A DNA stretch of 64,000 nt from Siphonobacter sp. SORGH_AS_0500. GTDB taxonomy: Bacteria > Bacteroidota > Bacteroidia > Cytophagales > Spirosomataceae. The stretch lies in NCBI RefSeq assembly GCF_002838835.1, contig NZ_NHPP01000008.1, forward strand, positions 124,001 through 188,000, written 5' to 3'. The stretch's first letter is position 1; every line of letters starts with the position of its first letter. The position numbers were made by a program, and so were the translations under genes. Positions 44,127-54,349 of this stretch are shown here, piece after piece. Under the pieces are notes generated by a model. The model was not told where the DNA came from, did not search any database, and saw nothing but the letters and a program-made list of their open reading frames with translations.

Positions 44127-44209
44127 CTACTACCAAAACCCTCGGATGAAAAGGGTTCTTATCAAACTAACTCCTTACCTTTAAAATACCTCTGGTCTGT
44201 TTTAGACAA

Positions 44210-45775
44210 CTATCTGTTGATGAAGTGTGGAATTTCTAAATTGGTGTCCAGCCGAATGAGGTAAATATTACGGGCTTGAGCACTGGTCTCAAATCGCTGG
44301 AGAATGTCTTGTACGTCACTATCGATATAACTCGTTTGGGTATAATCAATTTCTACTCGTGTCCCATTCGGAATCCGATCCAGTAAGGCACTGATACTGG
44401 CTTTATTTAAAAACGAAACGTAATCCCCCAGCCGAATGCGAATACTTTCTTTGCCATTCATTTCATAGGTATAGGTTTGATGGGCTTTGAGGTACGTTTC
44501 ACGGATGATGAAAAATAAACTCATCAACATACCAATGGCAATGCCTGCTATTAAATCCGTTAATAGAATAGCTCCTACGGTAGTAATAAAAGGTAAAAAC
44601 CTGACTAACCCTGCCTCATACTGGCTTCTGAATAGCTCAATTCGGGCGAGTCGGTAACCCGTTATAAACAAAATTGACGCCAGGGCTGCCCAGGGAATTT
44701 CATTGAGCAGGTTCGGCAAGGTTATCACACAAACCAGTAACATAAATCCGTGAATGAGTGCCGCCCTTTTGGTTCGGGCTCCGGCATTCAGACTAATCGA
44801 ACTGCGGACAATAACCGAGGTTAGAGGCATCCCGCCCATGAGTCCACTCATCAGATTCCCAATGCCCTGAGCTTTCAATTCCTGGTTCGAAGGTGTTTTA
44901 CGACTGAGCGGATCGAGCTCATCCGTCGCTTCAATTGATAATAAAGCCTCCAGACTAGCCACCAGAGCAATGGAAATAGCGGCTGTATATACCCTCGGGT
45001 TATTGATCTGGCTGAAATCGGGTAAGGTGAATAACTTCAGAAAACCAGAGAAATCAGCCGGAACGGGTAACTGTACTAAATGATTGTCTTTCAGAGCCCA
45101 GGCTGGGTAAAATAGCTGAAAAAAGGTATTAATCAGAACGGCTGTGGCTACTACAATCAAAGCCGGTGGAATCTTTGAAAGTGAGGTCTGTTTTCGGGGA
45201 AGAATGAATTCCCAGATAAAAAATATACCCATCGAAATCAAAGCAATCAGGATTGCCGTGGCATTAATATGAGCAAATGCCCACTGGCACTGTTTGAGTA
45301 TATTGATTCCATCGGGCTGAAAAAGGGTGAAGGCTTCGGCATGATCGCCATCGTAACCTACAAGCAAAGGAATTTGCTTGAAAATGAGGATGATGCCAAT
45401 GGCGGCGAGCATTCCTTTAATGACCGACGATGGAAAGAAATTACTAATGATTCCAGCCCGGGCGTAACCCAGCAAAATCTGAATAATTCCCGCCAGACAG
45501 GTGGCTAACAGAAAAGTAGAGAACGTTCCGAGGCTGTCCATGGCCGATAACACGACGATGATCAGACCTGCTTCTGGCCCGGAAATACTGAGGGCTGATT
45601 TACTAAAACTTCCCACTACCAGGCCGCCCACAATTCCTGCGATGATACCCGCAAACAGCGGGACGCCCGAAGCCAGTGCAATACCTAAACAGAGGGGTAC
45701 GGCTACCAGAAAGGAAACGACTCCGCCCCGAATGTCACCTATAAGGCTTGATTCAGCAGAAGGCTGGTTTTTCAT
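44210..45775 (-). CDS. SulP-family anion transporter with STAS domain
   Basis: The frame opens at GTG 45802; ATG at 45775 (MKNQPSAESSLIGDIRGGVVSFLVAVPLCLGIALASG) is a better start and gives 521 residues. Ten or more membrane helices, with the SulP patterns LFAGIIAGIVGGLVVGSFSKSALSISGPEAGL and LGIILIFKQIP-type segments. The C-terminal STAS domain (about 430-521) has TRVEIDYTQTSYIDSDVQDILQRF. It moves sulfate or bicarbonate across the inner membrane; which one is not decided, and no carbonic anhydrase gene is adjacent. Confidence 0.92.
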   Translation of the reverse strand: MKNQPSAESSLIGDIRGGVVSFLVAVPLCLGIALASGVPLFAGIIAGIVGGLVVGSFSKSALSISGPEAGLIIVVLSAMDSLGTFSTFLLATCLAGIIQILLGYARAGIISNFFPSSVIKGMLAAIGIILIFKQIPLLVGYDGDHAEAFTLFQPDGINILKQCQWAFAHINATAILIALISMGIFFIWEFILPRKQTSLSKIPPALIVVATAVLINTFFQLFYPAWALKDNHLVQLPVPADFSGFLKLFTLPDFSQINNPRVYTAAISIALVASLEALLSIEATDELDPLSRKTPSNQELKAQGIGNLMSGLMGGMPLTSVIVRSSISLNAGARTKRAALIHGFMLLVCVITLPNLLNEIPWAALASILFITGYRLARIELFRSQYEAGLVRFLPFITTVGAILLTDLIAGIAIGMLMSLFFIIRETYLKAHQTYTYEMNGKESIRIRLGDYVSFLNKASISALLDRIPNGTRVEIDYTQTSYIDSDVQDILQRFETSAQARNIYLIRLDTNLEIPHFINR

Positions 45776-46000
45776 GTGTAGAAAGGGCTTAAATGAAGAC
45801 ACCGTCTACGATCAACATTCGCTGAAATCAATTCAGTGAATCTCACGTGGGTAGGATAAACTAAAGTAGGTCGCTATTCAAAGAAAGCTGATAATGAACA
45901 TATTTTAGCTTAGAACAAAGATAGACAAGGCTACTTTACAGGACATTAGGAGTCCATTAGAAGGTTATTAGAGAATGGTGAGAAAATGATTAGAAATCGA

Positions 46001-47377
46001 TTAGAAAACCCTGGGTAAGTGCAGCGTCATGGTCGTTCCGACGCCTGGGTGAGAGACAACCTGAATGCTGCCGTGATGTAGTTCGATGATGCGATGGGTG
46101 AGGGGCAGGCCAATGCCATAGCCATGAATTCGCTTGACGTTATCGGCCCGGAAGAAAGGCTCGTAAATATGCTTGAGGTCTTCCTCGCTAATGCCTACGC
46201 CCTGATCGGCGAAGCTAATGGTAGCCCCCGCCGAATGCACGCCAAGCGTGACCTTAACCTGCTTATTTTCGGAAAACTTACAGCCATTTTCCATCAAATT
46301 GAGAAAGGCCGTCGTTAATAAAGACTGGTTCCCTTTGACAATCAGCTCGGGCTGGAACTCGGCTGTTGTGCCCTCAAAAGAGAAAATCATCTGGTAATGC
46401 GGATGTTTGGTCGTTAATAACTTGGCTGCATCATAGATGACCTCATCGAGCGAAACTTCCTGAAAAGTAACGGTAGAATCATCCTGGCTGACCTGGGCGA
46501 GTTCGAGCAGGTTATTGGAAAGGTTATTCAAACGCTTAATAGCCTCCAGTACCGTTTTCCACTTGGCCTCGTGTTCTTCCGCCGTACGGGGTTTAATGAG
46601 GGTTACTTCAATTTGTCCGGTAATGATGGTTAGAGGTGTGCGTAATTCGTGGGAAGCGTTGGCCACAAAATCCCGCTGCACTGCAAAGGCTTTCTGCACG
46701 CGGTCAAGCATGGAATTAAAGGTGTGAGCCAACTGGGCAATTTCGTCGTGATCATTACCCGCCACTACGCGTTGATTAAGGTTAAGAGCCTTAATCTGAC
46801 CTACTTGTTGAACAACATCCGAAATGGGCTGCAACGCCCGACCCGCGAAAAACCAGCCCGAAATGCCTACCAGCGTCAGGCTGAATACTAGGCCAAAGCC
46901 TAAAATGGTTCGAAGGTGTTTCATTTCGGTCAGACCATATTCATCGTAGGCGGACGCGATAATAATCAGGTTGGTGTCTTCATGTTCGTAAATTAACCCG
47001 ACGATTTCTTTTTTGCCATAGCGAACAAAAACTTCATTTTTCTGGCGAACCCGATTCAGTAAATCCAGTTCATCGACAATACGATCGGGTCGATTTTCGC
47101 TCTCATAAATGATTTTGCCCTGAAGGTTATAAACAATGATCTGCTCCTGCGGCAAGGAAGTTAGGTTATTCCGTTCGAAAAGCTGGAGCAGTTTCGCGTC
47201 AATCTTTTGCTCTTCGATGAGCAACCGGGCCGTAGTCTTGGCCTTATCGGTTAGTCGCAGGTAAAAATCCTTTTGTCGGAAATATTCAGAAACGAAGTAA
47301 ACCACCGAGGAAAATAGAACCAGGTTGGCTGCCACGATGAGCAAGAAGGTGACAGAAAGCTTGGATCTGATTTTCAT
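46001..47377 (-). CDS. Sensor histidine kinase
   Basis: 458 residues: two membrane helices flanking an extracytoplasmic sensor (about 30-155), a HAMP linker (FAGRALQPISDVVQQV...), a HisKA dimerisation domain with the phospho-acceptor H243 in ANASHELRTPL, and a HATPase domain with N-box NLMENGCKFSENK, G1 DQGVGISEEDL and G2 GYGIGLPL. It pairs with the OmpR-type regulator upstream, but the pair is split by a 404-bp intergenic region carrying two 136-bp repeats. Confidence 0.94.
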   Translation of the reverse strand: MKIRSKLSVTFLLIVAANLVLFSSVVYFVSEYFRQKDFYLRLTDKAKTTARLLIEEQKIDAKLLQLFERNNLTSLPQEQIIVYNLQGKIIYESENRPDRIVDELDLLNRVRQKNEVFVRYGKKEIVGLIYEHEDTNLIIIASAYDEYGLTEMKHLRTILGFGLVFSLTLVGISGWFFAGRALQPISDVVQQVGQIKALNLNQRVVAGNDHDEIAQLAHTFNSMLDRVQKAFAVQRDFVANASHELRTPLTIITGQIEVTLIKPRTAEEHEAKWKTVLEAIKRLNNLSNNLLELAQVSQDDSTVTFQEVSLDEVIYDAAKLLTTKHPHYQMIFSFEGTTAEFQPELIVKGNQSLLTTAFLNLMENGCKFSENKQVKVTLGVHSAGATISFADQGVGISEEDLKHIYEPFFRADNVKRIHGYGIGLPLTHRIIELHHGSIQVVSHPGVGTTMTLHLPRVF

Positions 47378-47481
47378 TGTACTTGAAGGGATTGATTCGT
47401 TTGAGAAGGTTTGAAAGATTGATCAATGACTAGCCTTAGTAGAGACGTGATTCATCCATAAAATATGATTCTCAGTCTATC

Positions 47482-47617
47482 ATCTCGAACGTAGTGAGAG
47501 ACCTTCTTTAGACAAGAGACGAACCTGGAGATTATGGTTACCCCTCAGATTAGAAAGTATTACTCAAACATAGATAGGGTTCTTCGCTTCGCTCTGAATG
47601 ACAGAAGTAGAAATAGT
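47482..47617. repeat. 136-bp diverged repeat, copy 1
   Basis: Begins ATCTCGAACGTAGTGAGAGA and ends with CGCTCTGAATGACAGAAG...AAATAGT. It matches copy 2 (47635-47770), which has the same length, at the beginning, middle (AAGAGAtGAACCTGGA) and end. The start and end resemble halves of a known type of Bacteroidota interspersed repeat (GAGCGAAGCGAAGAACC). Confidence 0.75.
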
Positions 47618-47634
47618 CATTTCTTTAATCTGTT

Positions 47635-47770
47635 ATCTTGGAAGAAGTGTGAGATACTCTTTACACAAGAGATGAACCTGGAAAAACGCTAATTGGTCTT
47701 CAGTCAGAAACAGTTCACCAACTCTAAATTAGTTTCTGTGCTTCCCTCTGAATGACAGTAGGAAAATAGT
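47635..47770. repeat. 136-bp diverged repeat, copy 2
   Basis: Same length and end motifs as copy 1 (47482-47617) but clearly diverged, for example ATCTTGGAAGAAGTG at the start and CCCTCTGAATGACAG near the end. The end overlaps the last 24 bp before and into the regulator's 3' side at 47770. Confidence 0.75.
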
Positions 47771-47781
47771 TAGTGATTGTT

Positions 47782-48465
47782 CTAATCCTGAACCTCTTGC
47801 ATGATATAACCGATGCCGCTGATGGTATGAATCAGCTTGGGCGAAAAGTCTTTATCAATCTTTTTGCGGAGGTAATTCACATATACATCTACCACGTTCG
47901 TACCCGTATCGAAGTTCACATCCCAAACTTTCTCAGCGATTTCGCTGCGGGATAAAGCCCGATTTTGGTTTTTCAGGAAAAATTCCAATAAGGCCAGCTC
48001 ACGAGCGGTAAGACTGATTTTCTGATTATCGCGTTTCAGCGTTTTACTTTTCTGATTGTACTCCAAATCAGCAATTTTCAGGATCACAGCTTCCGTCGGA
48101 ACGGTTAATCGCCGTCGGTTCAACGCCCGTAACCGAGCCATTAGCTCCCGAAATTCGAAGGGTTTTACGAGGTAATCATCCGCCCCGGCATCAAAGCCCG
48201 TCAGGACATTATCGGTCGTTCCGAAAGCCGTTAGCATCAGGATAGACACGTCTTCGTATTTTTCCCGAATGATCTTACAAAGCTCAAAACCATTCATAAT
48301 CGGCAGGTTCACGTCCAGAATTACCGTTCCGTATTCCTGTTCTTTCAGCAACTGCTGAGCCCGGAAAGCGTCATCCGCAATATCTGCTTCGAGGCCATAA
48401 TCTTCCAGTCCGCTTTTGATGAAAGAGGCTACATCCTGCTCGTCTTCAACCACTAGAATTTTCAT
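47782..48465 (-). CDS. OmpR/PhoB-family response regulator
   Basis: The frame extends upstream to 48513, but ATG at 48465 (MKILVVEDEQDVASFIKSGLEDYG) is the canonical start; 227 residues. The receiver domain has the phospho-acceptor D51 (VILDVNLPIMNGF), acidic DE pair (E7/D8) and the conserved Lys in YLVKPFEFREL. A winged-helix DNA-binding domain follows (about 130-225, LTARELALLEFFLKNQNRALSRSEIAEKVWD...VDVYVNYLRKKID). It works with the histidine kinase encoded downstream on the same strand, from which it is separated by a repeat-filled 404-bp spacer. Confidence 0.95.
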   Translation of the reverse strand: MKILVVEDEQDVASFIKSGLEDYGLEADIADDAFRAQQLLKEQEYGTVILDVNLPIMNGFELCKIIREKYEDVSILMLTAFGTTDNVLTGFDAGADDYLVKPFEFRELMARLRALNRRRLTVPTEAVILKIADLEYNQKSKTLKRDNQKISLTARELALLEFFLKNQNRALSRSEIAEKVWDVNFDTGTNVVDVYVNYLRKKIDKDFSPKLIHTISGIGYIMQEVQD

Positions 48466-48880
48466 AATTCTACATTTTTCAATACGAAATAAAAGCCTTT
48501 TTTCGAAAAACACGCACGATCAAGAATGTAGGACCGAGATCCATCGCGTAAAAACCAGATACCTCTTTCGCAGTCGCTTGGCTTCGTCGAGTGATGAAAT
48601 AGTTAGATAGGCTTCCAGTGGGGTGGTATTGAGAATATTTGGGTCAGGCAAGTATGGGGTTACCTTAGATGTCAGCGAAAAGGTTGTTCAGGCTATGTTG
48701 ATAGCATTATATACTTCATAGCCTAGGTTAGTGCTGCCAGCAAAAAGGCTGGCCGGGCCACGCTGGCAGCGGCATCTCTAGTTAATAACCTTCAAAGACA
48801 GATTGCTTTCGGATTACAAATCCGAAAGCAATCTGTCAGGGATTTGTAATCCCAAACGGTACCTAAAAACCGCCTTAGAC
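48466..48880. other. 415-bp intergenic region with palindromic repeats
   Basis: No gene. It holds a GCCAGC-type repeat (48733-48774) and a long palindrome at 48797-48837 (GACAGATTGCTTTCGGATT and its complement around ACA), related to the dyads of the 57-bp repeat at 18054-18110. It is followed by AGGGATTTGTAATCCC. Confidence 0.75.
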
Positions 48881-51800
48881 TTATTCAACCGTTACAATTC
48901 CACCGCCTGAATAACTTCGATACTCTCCGTTATACATCGCATCGGCTGATACCGGGCCAGCGGTGAATTTGCCTTTGGATACGGCTCGGGCTAAATAATA
49001 ATACGTTTGGGGTTTTCCGGAAACCGATACAAAATAATGAATCCGGTCGTCACGTAAATCAAAGTGCTCGGGGTAGGATTGGCCTTTAATCCAACTTAGG
49101 TCGCGTTCAGGTGTAATGCGGGGATTTTCGATTTCCAGCCCCGCTGGTAACATATCCGTGATCACCACATTTTCAACGGGTAATCCATTCTGCGTTCGCA
49201 CCGTTACCCGAACAACGATTAGCTCATTTTGCCGAAGATTACGGGTAATGGGCTGTCCACTTCGGTCAAGATACTGTTTCCGAACTTCCAGAATCTGATC
49301 ACCCAGCGGAACAGTATTCCCCTGTGATAGACCTTCTGCCTGAGCGAAGTAATAGAGCGAACCTTTGCCCGAAGTGGCGAGGGTGAGTGGCGTTTGTAAT
49401 CCTTTATTGATGAATAAATCCTTACCCGTAAAGGTGACCAGAGAACGTCCGGCTGCCTTGATTTGAGCGGTGGCGGTAGAGGCAGCCGACTGTTTAGCCA
49501 GTTTACCCAAGGCGAGCAGGGCAAAGCTTTCTTCCTGTGTAGAAAGCCAGTGATTTTGCCGTACCGCTGCCGAAAGCTGCCGAGCCAGTCCCGGAATTTG
49601 GGGGTTAGTCGCATCCGTTTCCAGTAAGGTATTCAGTACCAGAGCCTGATTCCGAATGGGGCTTGAAAAGTTACCTCCCGTTTGCCGCGGACTTTGATCG
49701 ACTGGATACTGTTTGGGCAATAAGGCCGATTTACTGGTTTCATCACCAAGCGAACCGAAGGCCGCTGCCAGCAAATACCGCGAGTCAGTGGTCAATAAAG
49801 ACGTATTGGCCTTGTAATAATTCATCACTGAGCGATTGGAACGGCCCGCCAGCGTCAAAACATAGAGGCTATAAATGGTTTCACGACGAGCTTGCATTCG
49901 ATTCGTGATTCTGCCGTCTTCATTAAGAATAACAGCCTTCTCATTGGCCTGCTTGCTTACCTGCTGGTTGAGGTAATCCAAGGCTTTACTCAGCGTGTTG
50001 GCATTTACTTCATAGCCAGCTTTTTGAGCTTCAATCATAAAATGCACTGCATAAGCCGTTGCCCACCATTCGTCGCGTTGACCCGCCTGCCACATGGCTA
50101 AACCGCCGTTATACAACTGCAACGTTTCAATTTTACGTAAAGCTGCCGCTACATTAGCCGCTGGGTTCAGGTCTGAGGTACCAGACTTTAGGTACGGTTT
50201 CCGATCCGTTTGAATCGTCTTGACCAGATCGGCGAAGTATAACTGTGGAAACGCCGCCGAAACCGATTGCTCCAGACATCCGTAAGGATAACTCAGTAAA
50301 TGATCGAGCCGATCCGAGAGCGAAACCAGTGGCGAGCGACTTACTCGTAAGGAAGCCTTAACGGTTCCGGGAACAAATTCCTGAAGCGAAAGCGGTAAGG
50401 TAGCCGTTTGCCCGGCATTTACGGTTCCTGAAACAGAAGTTTTCACTAAGCCAACACTAGGCCGAACGGTAAGGTCAACCTCTTCCGTAAACGTTTCTCC
50501 CAGTCCCTTGACTGACACTTTTACCTTACCCGTGCCAATGGCCTGAGCGGCTTTGATGTTGAAGTTAACCCGACCTTCGGCGTCAGGATTAATGCTGAGG
50601 GTTTGCGGAGCTGGCGTCTGGTTTTGTAAGGCTCCCGTCGCTTGTAAAGTTGCGGTTATGGAGGCTGTCTTCTTCGTGGTATTTGTAATGTTAACCGGGA
50701 CAATCAGTTCATCGGAAGGACTGGCAAAACGAGGTAGGGCCGTGCTAATCACCAGCGGGTCGGCAACTTTGATGTGCTGTGTGGCTGACCCAAACGCTTG
50801 GTCTTTATAGGCCACAGCCATGACTCGTAAATCACCCGAAAACTGGGGGATGTCTACGTTAAAGCTGGCCTCACCGCTGGCATTTGTTTGCAGGATTCCG
50901 CTCCAGACAGCCACGAGTTTCACCCGACCGTTGGCCAGTGGATTCACCCGTTTTTCCATATCAAACCCGTCTCCACCGACAGAGCTTCGCGAGCGAATGC
51001 CTAACTCGGGATGCAGATAGGCGTAGAGATCATAGCCATTCACTTCCAGGGCCCGCTTCTGATAAAAGAAGCCATAGGCATCAGGAGATTTGTAGTTTTT
51101 CAGTTGAAGAATGCCTTCGTCCACCACGGCAAGGGTTACCTGAGCATTCCGGGCGGTTTTTACACGAATCGTCTGACGCGTTTTCGACCGGGATTTTTCG
51201 ACGGAAGTAATGGCTACGTCTAATTGGTTATCGGCATCCGAAACCATAAGGGGAGCATACCCGTGAGCTACCGTCAGCGGTAAATCTTCGTCATTCATTT
51301 CTCGGAAAAGCGTCGCTGCTACGTAAACGTTAGGCAAGTGCTCTTTACCTACCGAGAAACTTAACTCGGCAGATTTATGATCAGTGGTCAACACGTGATG
51401 CTCAAGCACACGATTGCGTTCAATGGTAACTAACAGTTTTCCCGAAAAAGGCGTCTTGAATAATACTTTCGCCTGATCGCCAACCTGATAGGAAGGTTTA
51501 TCGAACGTCATTTCTACCTGACCTTCATTATTTACTTCAAAAGCAGTGGAACTGGTTTGACCGTAACCGTAGGCATAAAACGACTGACTCGTCCAGTTTC
51601 GCGAACCTGCCCGATGAAGACGAACTTCGTATTCCCCGGAAACGGGGGGAGCATAACTCACCGAAGCCCGGCCTTTGGTGAAGGCAACGGCTCGACTAAA
51701 GACGATTTTTGATTGTTTTTTGGACGAATATTTCATCGAACCATCCGTGTTTTTCTCAATAATCGTCTGGTAATCGTGCTTAACAATGTCAAGCTGGCCT

Positions 51801-54349
51801 TGAGTATTTTGGAGCTTTCCATCCGCATTTAACGCTACGAGTGGAATCGTAACCGGAGCATTGGTACCCACATAAGTATCGGGCATGCCGATGCCGTACA
51901 AAATGGGCTGTGTCTGTATCGTAAACTTCTGCAAACGATTCACCGGACGACCCGTTTCGTCGAAGACGGTTACAAAGGCTTTAGCTTCCAGCAAACCCAT
52001 GTCCTGCCAGCTAGCGGGTAATACGAAACCTTCCGTGGCCAGTCCGGCGGCATTGGTTTTGCCCTGCCGAACCATGTTTTCAAACTTGGTATTGTCCTGT
52101 ATGTCGAAGACAAAACTTTCGTAACCTTTAGGCTGAAAAAGTTGCCGCTTCACCTGTACATCCATCTCATAATTTCGATCCGATGCCGGAGGACCGAAGA
52201 GGTTGGTAGCCGTGGCCGAAATGGGTACCGTTTCACCGGAATTATAGCGTTCTTTCGGTGATCTTACTTCAACTTTGATCCGATCCGGCATGAATTCTTC
52301 TACCGAAATGGGCTGCGAAGTCAGAATGACATCATTGGCATTCAATACTTCCAACTGATACGTCCCGGTAACAACGGCTGTTTCAAGGGGAATATCGGTG
52401 GCTACGGCTCCCTGGGCATTGGTAGTCAGGCGAAGCGTTCGGTATTCCCGACCGTTTGGCATCAGAAAACGAATTTTTAACGGAATTTCACCCGGTGTTT
52501 CCCAGGTGTGTTTACGTACAATGGTATTAAAATGCACCGTCTCACCGGGGCGGTAAATGTTGCGGTCGCCGTAGAGGAAAGCTTCAAAACCCGAGCTATT
52601 GTCTCGTTTGCCGTCCACTTCAAAACGACTGGTGGGCACCTGCGTATCTTCCAGAAAAAGGTAATTGAAATCATCTTCGGTCTGAGCCGTTACCAGTGCC
52701 GTAGTGAAAGAAGTTTCTTTTAAGTCTTTAAATAAAGCAACACCTTTCGAGTCGGTTTTGGCGGTTTGAATGGTCTGGTTGTTCGAAGAGATCAGCTTGA
52801 TTTCAACATTACTCAGGGGTTCGGTGGAACGGATGGAGTGAGCAAAAACGAGGCATTCATCGCCTGCGTTTTTAGTCACTAAGCCAATATCAGAAATGCT
52901 GACCAGCTTGGTGGCGGAATGGTAATATTCGTCAGCCGAATGCAGCGAAACCAGATAAATTCCCCGGAACTGGTTCGTCGGGTCAGGTAAGCTGAGGTTC
53001 AGTAAGGAAACGCCGCCATTTTTGGGTAAATCTTCGGTTTCAATGGTTTTATTAACCACCAGATCCGAGTAGGCTCCACCATCTTCGGAATACACATAGC
53101 CCCCTTCAACGTAGGCATCATTCTCGTAGCGATAATCACGGTATCGGTTATTACGGAGGTAAGCCAGAATATTGTTCTCGTAAATCTTCGAAATCCGAAC
53201 CTGTACTTTGGGGATGTTGGTTACCTGAACGGCCACATTCCGGTGCCCTTTGGAGCTCAGATATACCGCTTTTTTATGCACAAATTCCAGAGCGGCGGGC
53301 ATTCGTCCAAAGTATAAATCTTTGGTGTACGTCTCGCTAAGAGCCGGGCCAAGAACACCCCGCAATTGCTCATTGAGCGTTAAGGTATAGGTATCCGTTT
53401 CGTTGAAATCGCCTCGGATGATAAATCCGTTTTCCAATAACTCCGTCTGCGTAGCAACGCTGGTTTTGGTTTCTTTAGCGGGTAAAGGGTTTCCTAAACT
53501 GTCGTATTCAGTAACCGCTTTTGTGTGGGTGCTGGCGTTCAGTGTATACGCCGAAGCAATGGATTCAGGATTCAGTTCCTGGGTGGTGGTTACTTTAATA
53601 AAGCCACGATTATTTTCGAAACCTGATTCTACACCAACAATTTCCAGCGTTTTGGGGTCGGGTAAGGTTGTTTTGAATGCAATGGGTTCTTTCGACTGGT
53701 ACGAAGTAGAAACGGCCTGAATGCCTGCATCGAGTTTCAAGTTCAGTGTCTGAGCATCCTGAACGCCGGATAAGCTAAGAGGTAAGGAAGCCGTAGTGCC
53801 CTGTTGAGCTACGCTAAAGCCCACCTTTTCATCTTTTCGGGTAACGTTCAGTTTGGAGCCTACCTGACCGCCGGAAATCGGATAATTGAAATTCAGCCGG
53901 AGTTTGGCTACGGCCTGTCCGCTCGTTTTCGCCTTGGTCCAATAGGCTTCGGTGGTTTGAAGTTGTAGATAAGGCGTATGAAAATGGAGCTTTTCGGAAG
54001 AAACACCCAGAGACTGCTCTTTTACCTGCGTGAGTAACTTATCGGAAAGCCGGGCCTGATACTCGGTGGCGGGCTGGAAGGAAGCGGCGGGCGAAAAGAC
54101 CAGCTCGTTTTTACCTACCCATTTAAATCGGCCCTGAATGGCAGGTTCGAACTCGATGAACTTCGTGCTTTGCCAGGTTCCCAGCTCTGCATCAGGAACG
54201 AGGTCTTTATTAAAAGTAAAAACCAGATTTTGAGCTAACTGAATTTCATCTTCAAAGTTTGTAGCCCGAATAACGACCTCATTGAGTTTCGAACAGGTCG
54301 AAAAAAAGACAGACAGAGCCAGCAGCCCAAGCACCCGAAGCCCACGCAT
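48881..54349 (-). CDS. Alpha-2-macroglobulin-like lipoprotein
   Basis: 1822 residues, the typical size of bacterial alpha-2-macroglobulins. A lipoprotein signal ends at C19 (VFFSTCSKLNE). Many MG (fibronectin-like) domains follow; a bait/MG region includes FEAFLYGDRNIYRPGETVHFNTIVR. The alpha-2-macroglobulin domain has VKLVAVWSGILQTNASGEASFNVDIPQFSGDLRVMAVAYKDQAFGSA. The thioester motif CLEQ is intact (C1358-Q1361, YPYGCLEQSVSAAFP), so covalent protease trapping is possible, as in E. coli YfhM. Its usual partner penicillin-binding protein 1C is not next to it in this window. Lipidated, so probably periplasmic on the inner or outer membrane. Confidence 0.94.
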   Translation of the reverse strand: MRGLRVLGLLALSVFFSTCSKLNEVVIRATNFEDEIQLAQNLVFTFNKDLVPDAELGTWQSTKFIEFEPAIQGRFKWVGKNELVFSPAASFQPATEYQARLSDKLLTQVKEQSLGVSSEKLHFHTPYLQLQTTEAYWTKAKTSGQAVAKLRLNFNYPISGGQVGSKLNVTRKDEKVGFSVAQQGTTASLPLSLSGVQDAQTLNLKLDAGIQAVSTSYQSKEPIAFKTTLPDPKTLEIVGVESGFENNRGFIKVTTTQELNPESIASAYTLNASTHTKAVTEYDSLGNPLPAKETKTSVATQTELLENGFIIRGDFNETDTYTLTLNEQLRGVLGPALSETYTKDLYFGRMPAALEFVHKKAVYLSSKGHRNVAVQVTNIPKVQVRISKIYENNILAYLRNNRYRDYRYENDAYVEGGYVYSEDGGAYSDLVVNKTIETEDLPKNGGVSLLNLSLPDPTNQFRGIYLVSLHSADEYYHSATKLVSISDIGLVTKNAGDECLVFAHSIRSTEPLSNVEIKLISSNNQTIQTAKTDSKGVALFKDLKETSFTTALVTAQTEDDFNYLFLEDTQVPTSRFEVDGKRDNSSGFEAFLYGDRNIYRPGETVHFNTIVRKHTWETPGEIPLKIRFLMPNGREYRTLRLTTNAQGAVATDIPLETAVVTGTYQLEVLNANDVILTSQPISVEEFMPDRIKVEVRSPKERYNSGETVPISATATNLFGPPASDRNYEMDVQVKRQLFQPKGYESFVFDIQDNTKFENMVRQGKTNAAGLATEGFVLPASWQDMGLLEAKAFVTVFDETGRPVNRLQKFTIQTQPILYGIGMPDTYVGTNAPVTIPLVALNADGKLQNTQGQLDIVKHDYQTIIEKNTDGSMKYSSKKQSKIVFSRAVAFTKGRASVSYAPPVSGEYEVRLHRAGSRNWTSQSFYAYGYGQTSSTAFEVNNEGQVEMTFDKPSYQVGDQAKVLFKTPFSGKLLVTIERNRVLEHHVLTTDHKSAELSFSVGKEHLPNVYVAATLFREMNDEDLPLTVAHGYAPLMVSDADNQLDVAITSVEKSRSKTRQTIRVKTARNAQVTLAVVDEGILQLKNYKSPDAYGFFYQKRALEVNGYDLYAYLHPELGIRSRSSVGGDGFDMEKRVNPLANGRVKLVAVWSGILQTNASGEASFNVDIPQFSGDLRVMAVAYKDQAFGSATQHIKVADPLVISTALPRFASPSDELIVPVNITNTTKKTASITATLQATGALQNQTPAPQTLSINPDAEGRVNFNIKAAQAIGTGKVKVSVKGLGETFTEEVDLTVRPSVGLVKTSVSGTVNAGQTATLPLSLQEFVPGTVKASLRVSRSPLVSLSDRLDHLLSYPYGCLEQSVSAAFPQLYFADLVKTIQTDRKPYLKSGTSDLNPAANVAAALRKIETLQLYNGGLAMWQAGQRDEWWATAYAVHFMIEAQKAGYEVNANTLSKALDYLNQQVSKQANEKAVILNEDGRITNRMQARRETIYSLYVLTLAGRSNRSVMNYYKANTSLLTTDSRYLLAAAFGSLGDETSKSALLPKQYPVDQSPRQTGGNFSSPIRNQALVLNTLLETDATNPQIPGLARQLSAAVRQNHWLSTQEESFALLALGKLAKQSAASTATAQIKAAGRSLVTFTGKDLFINKGLQTPLTLATSGKGSLYYFAQAEGLSQGNTVPLGDQILEVRKQYLDRSGQPITRNLRQNELIVVRVTVRTQNGLPVENVVITDMLPAGLEIENPRITPERDLSWIKGQSYPEHFDLRDDRIHYFVSVSGKPQTYYYLARAVSKGKFTAGPVSADAMYNGEYRSYSGGGIVTVE

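Larger units (their letters stand above)
47378..47781. other. 404-bp spacer between kinase and regulator
   Basis: Contains a degenerate AGACG element near 47443 and two 136-bp diverged tandem repeats (47482-47617 and 47635-47770). No gene. Confidence 0.7.
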
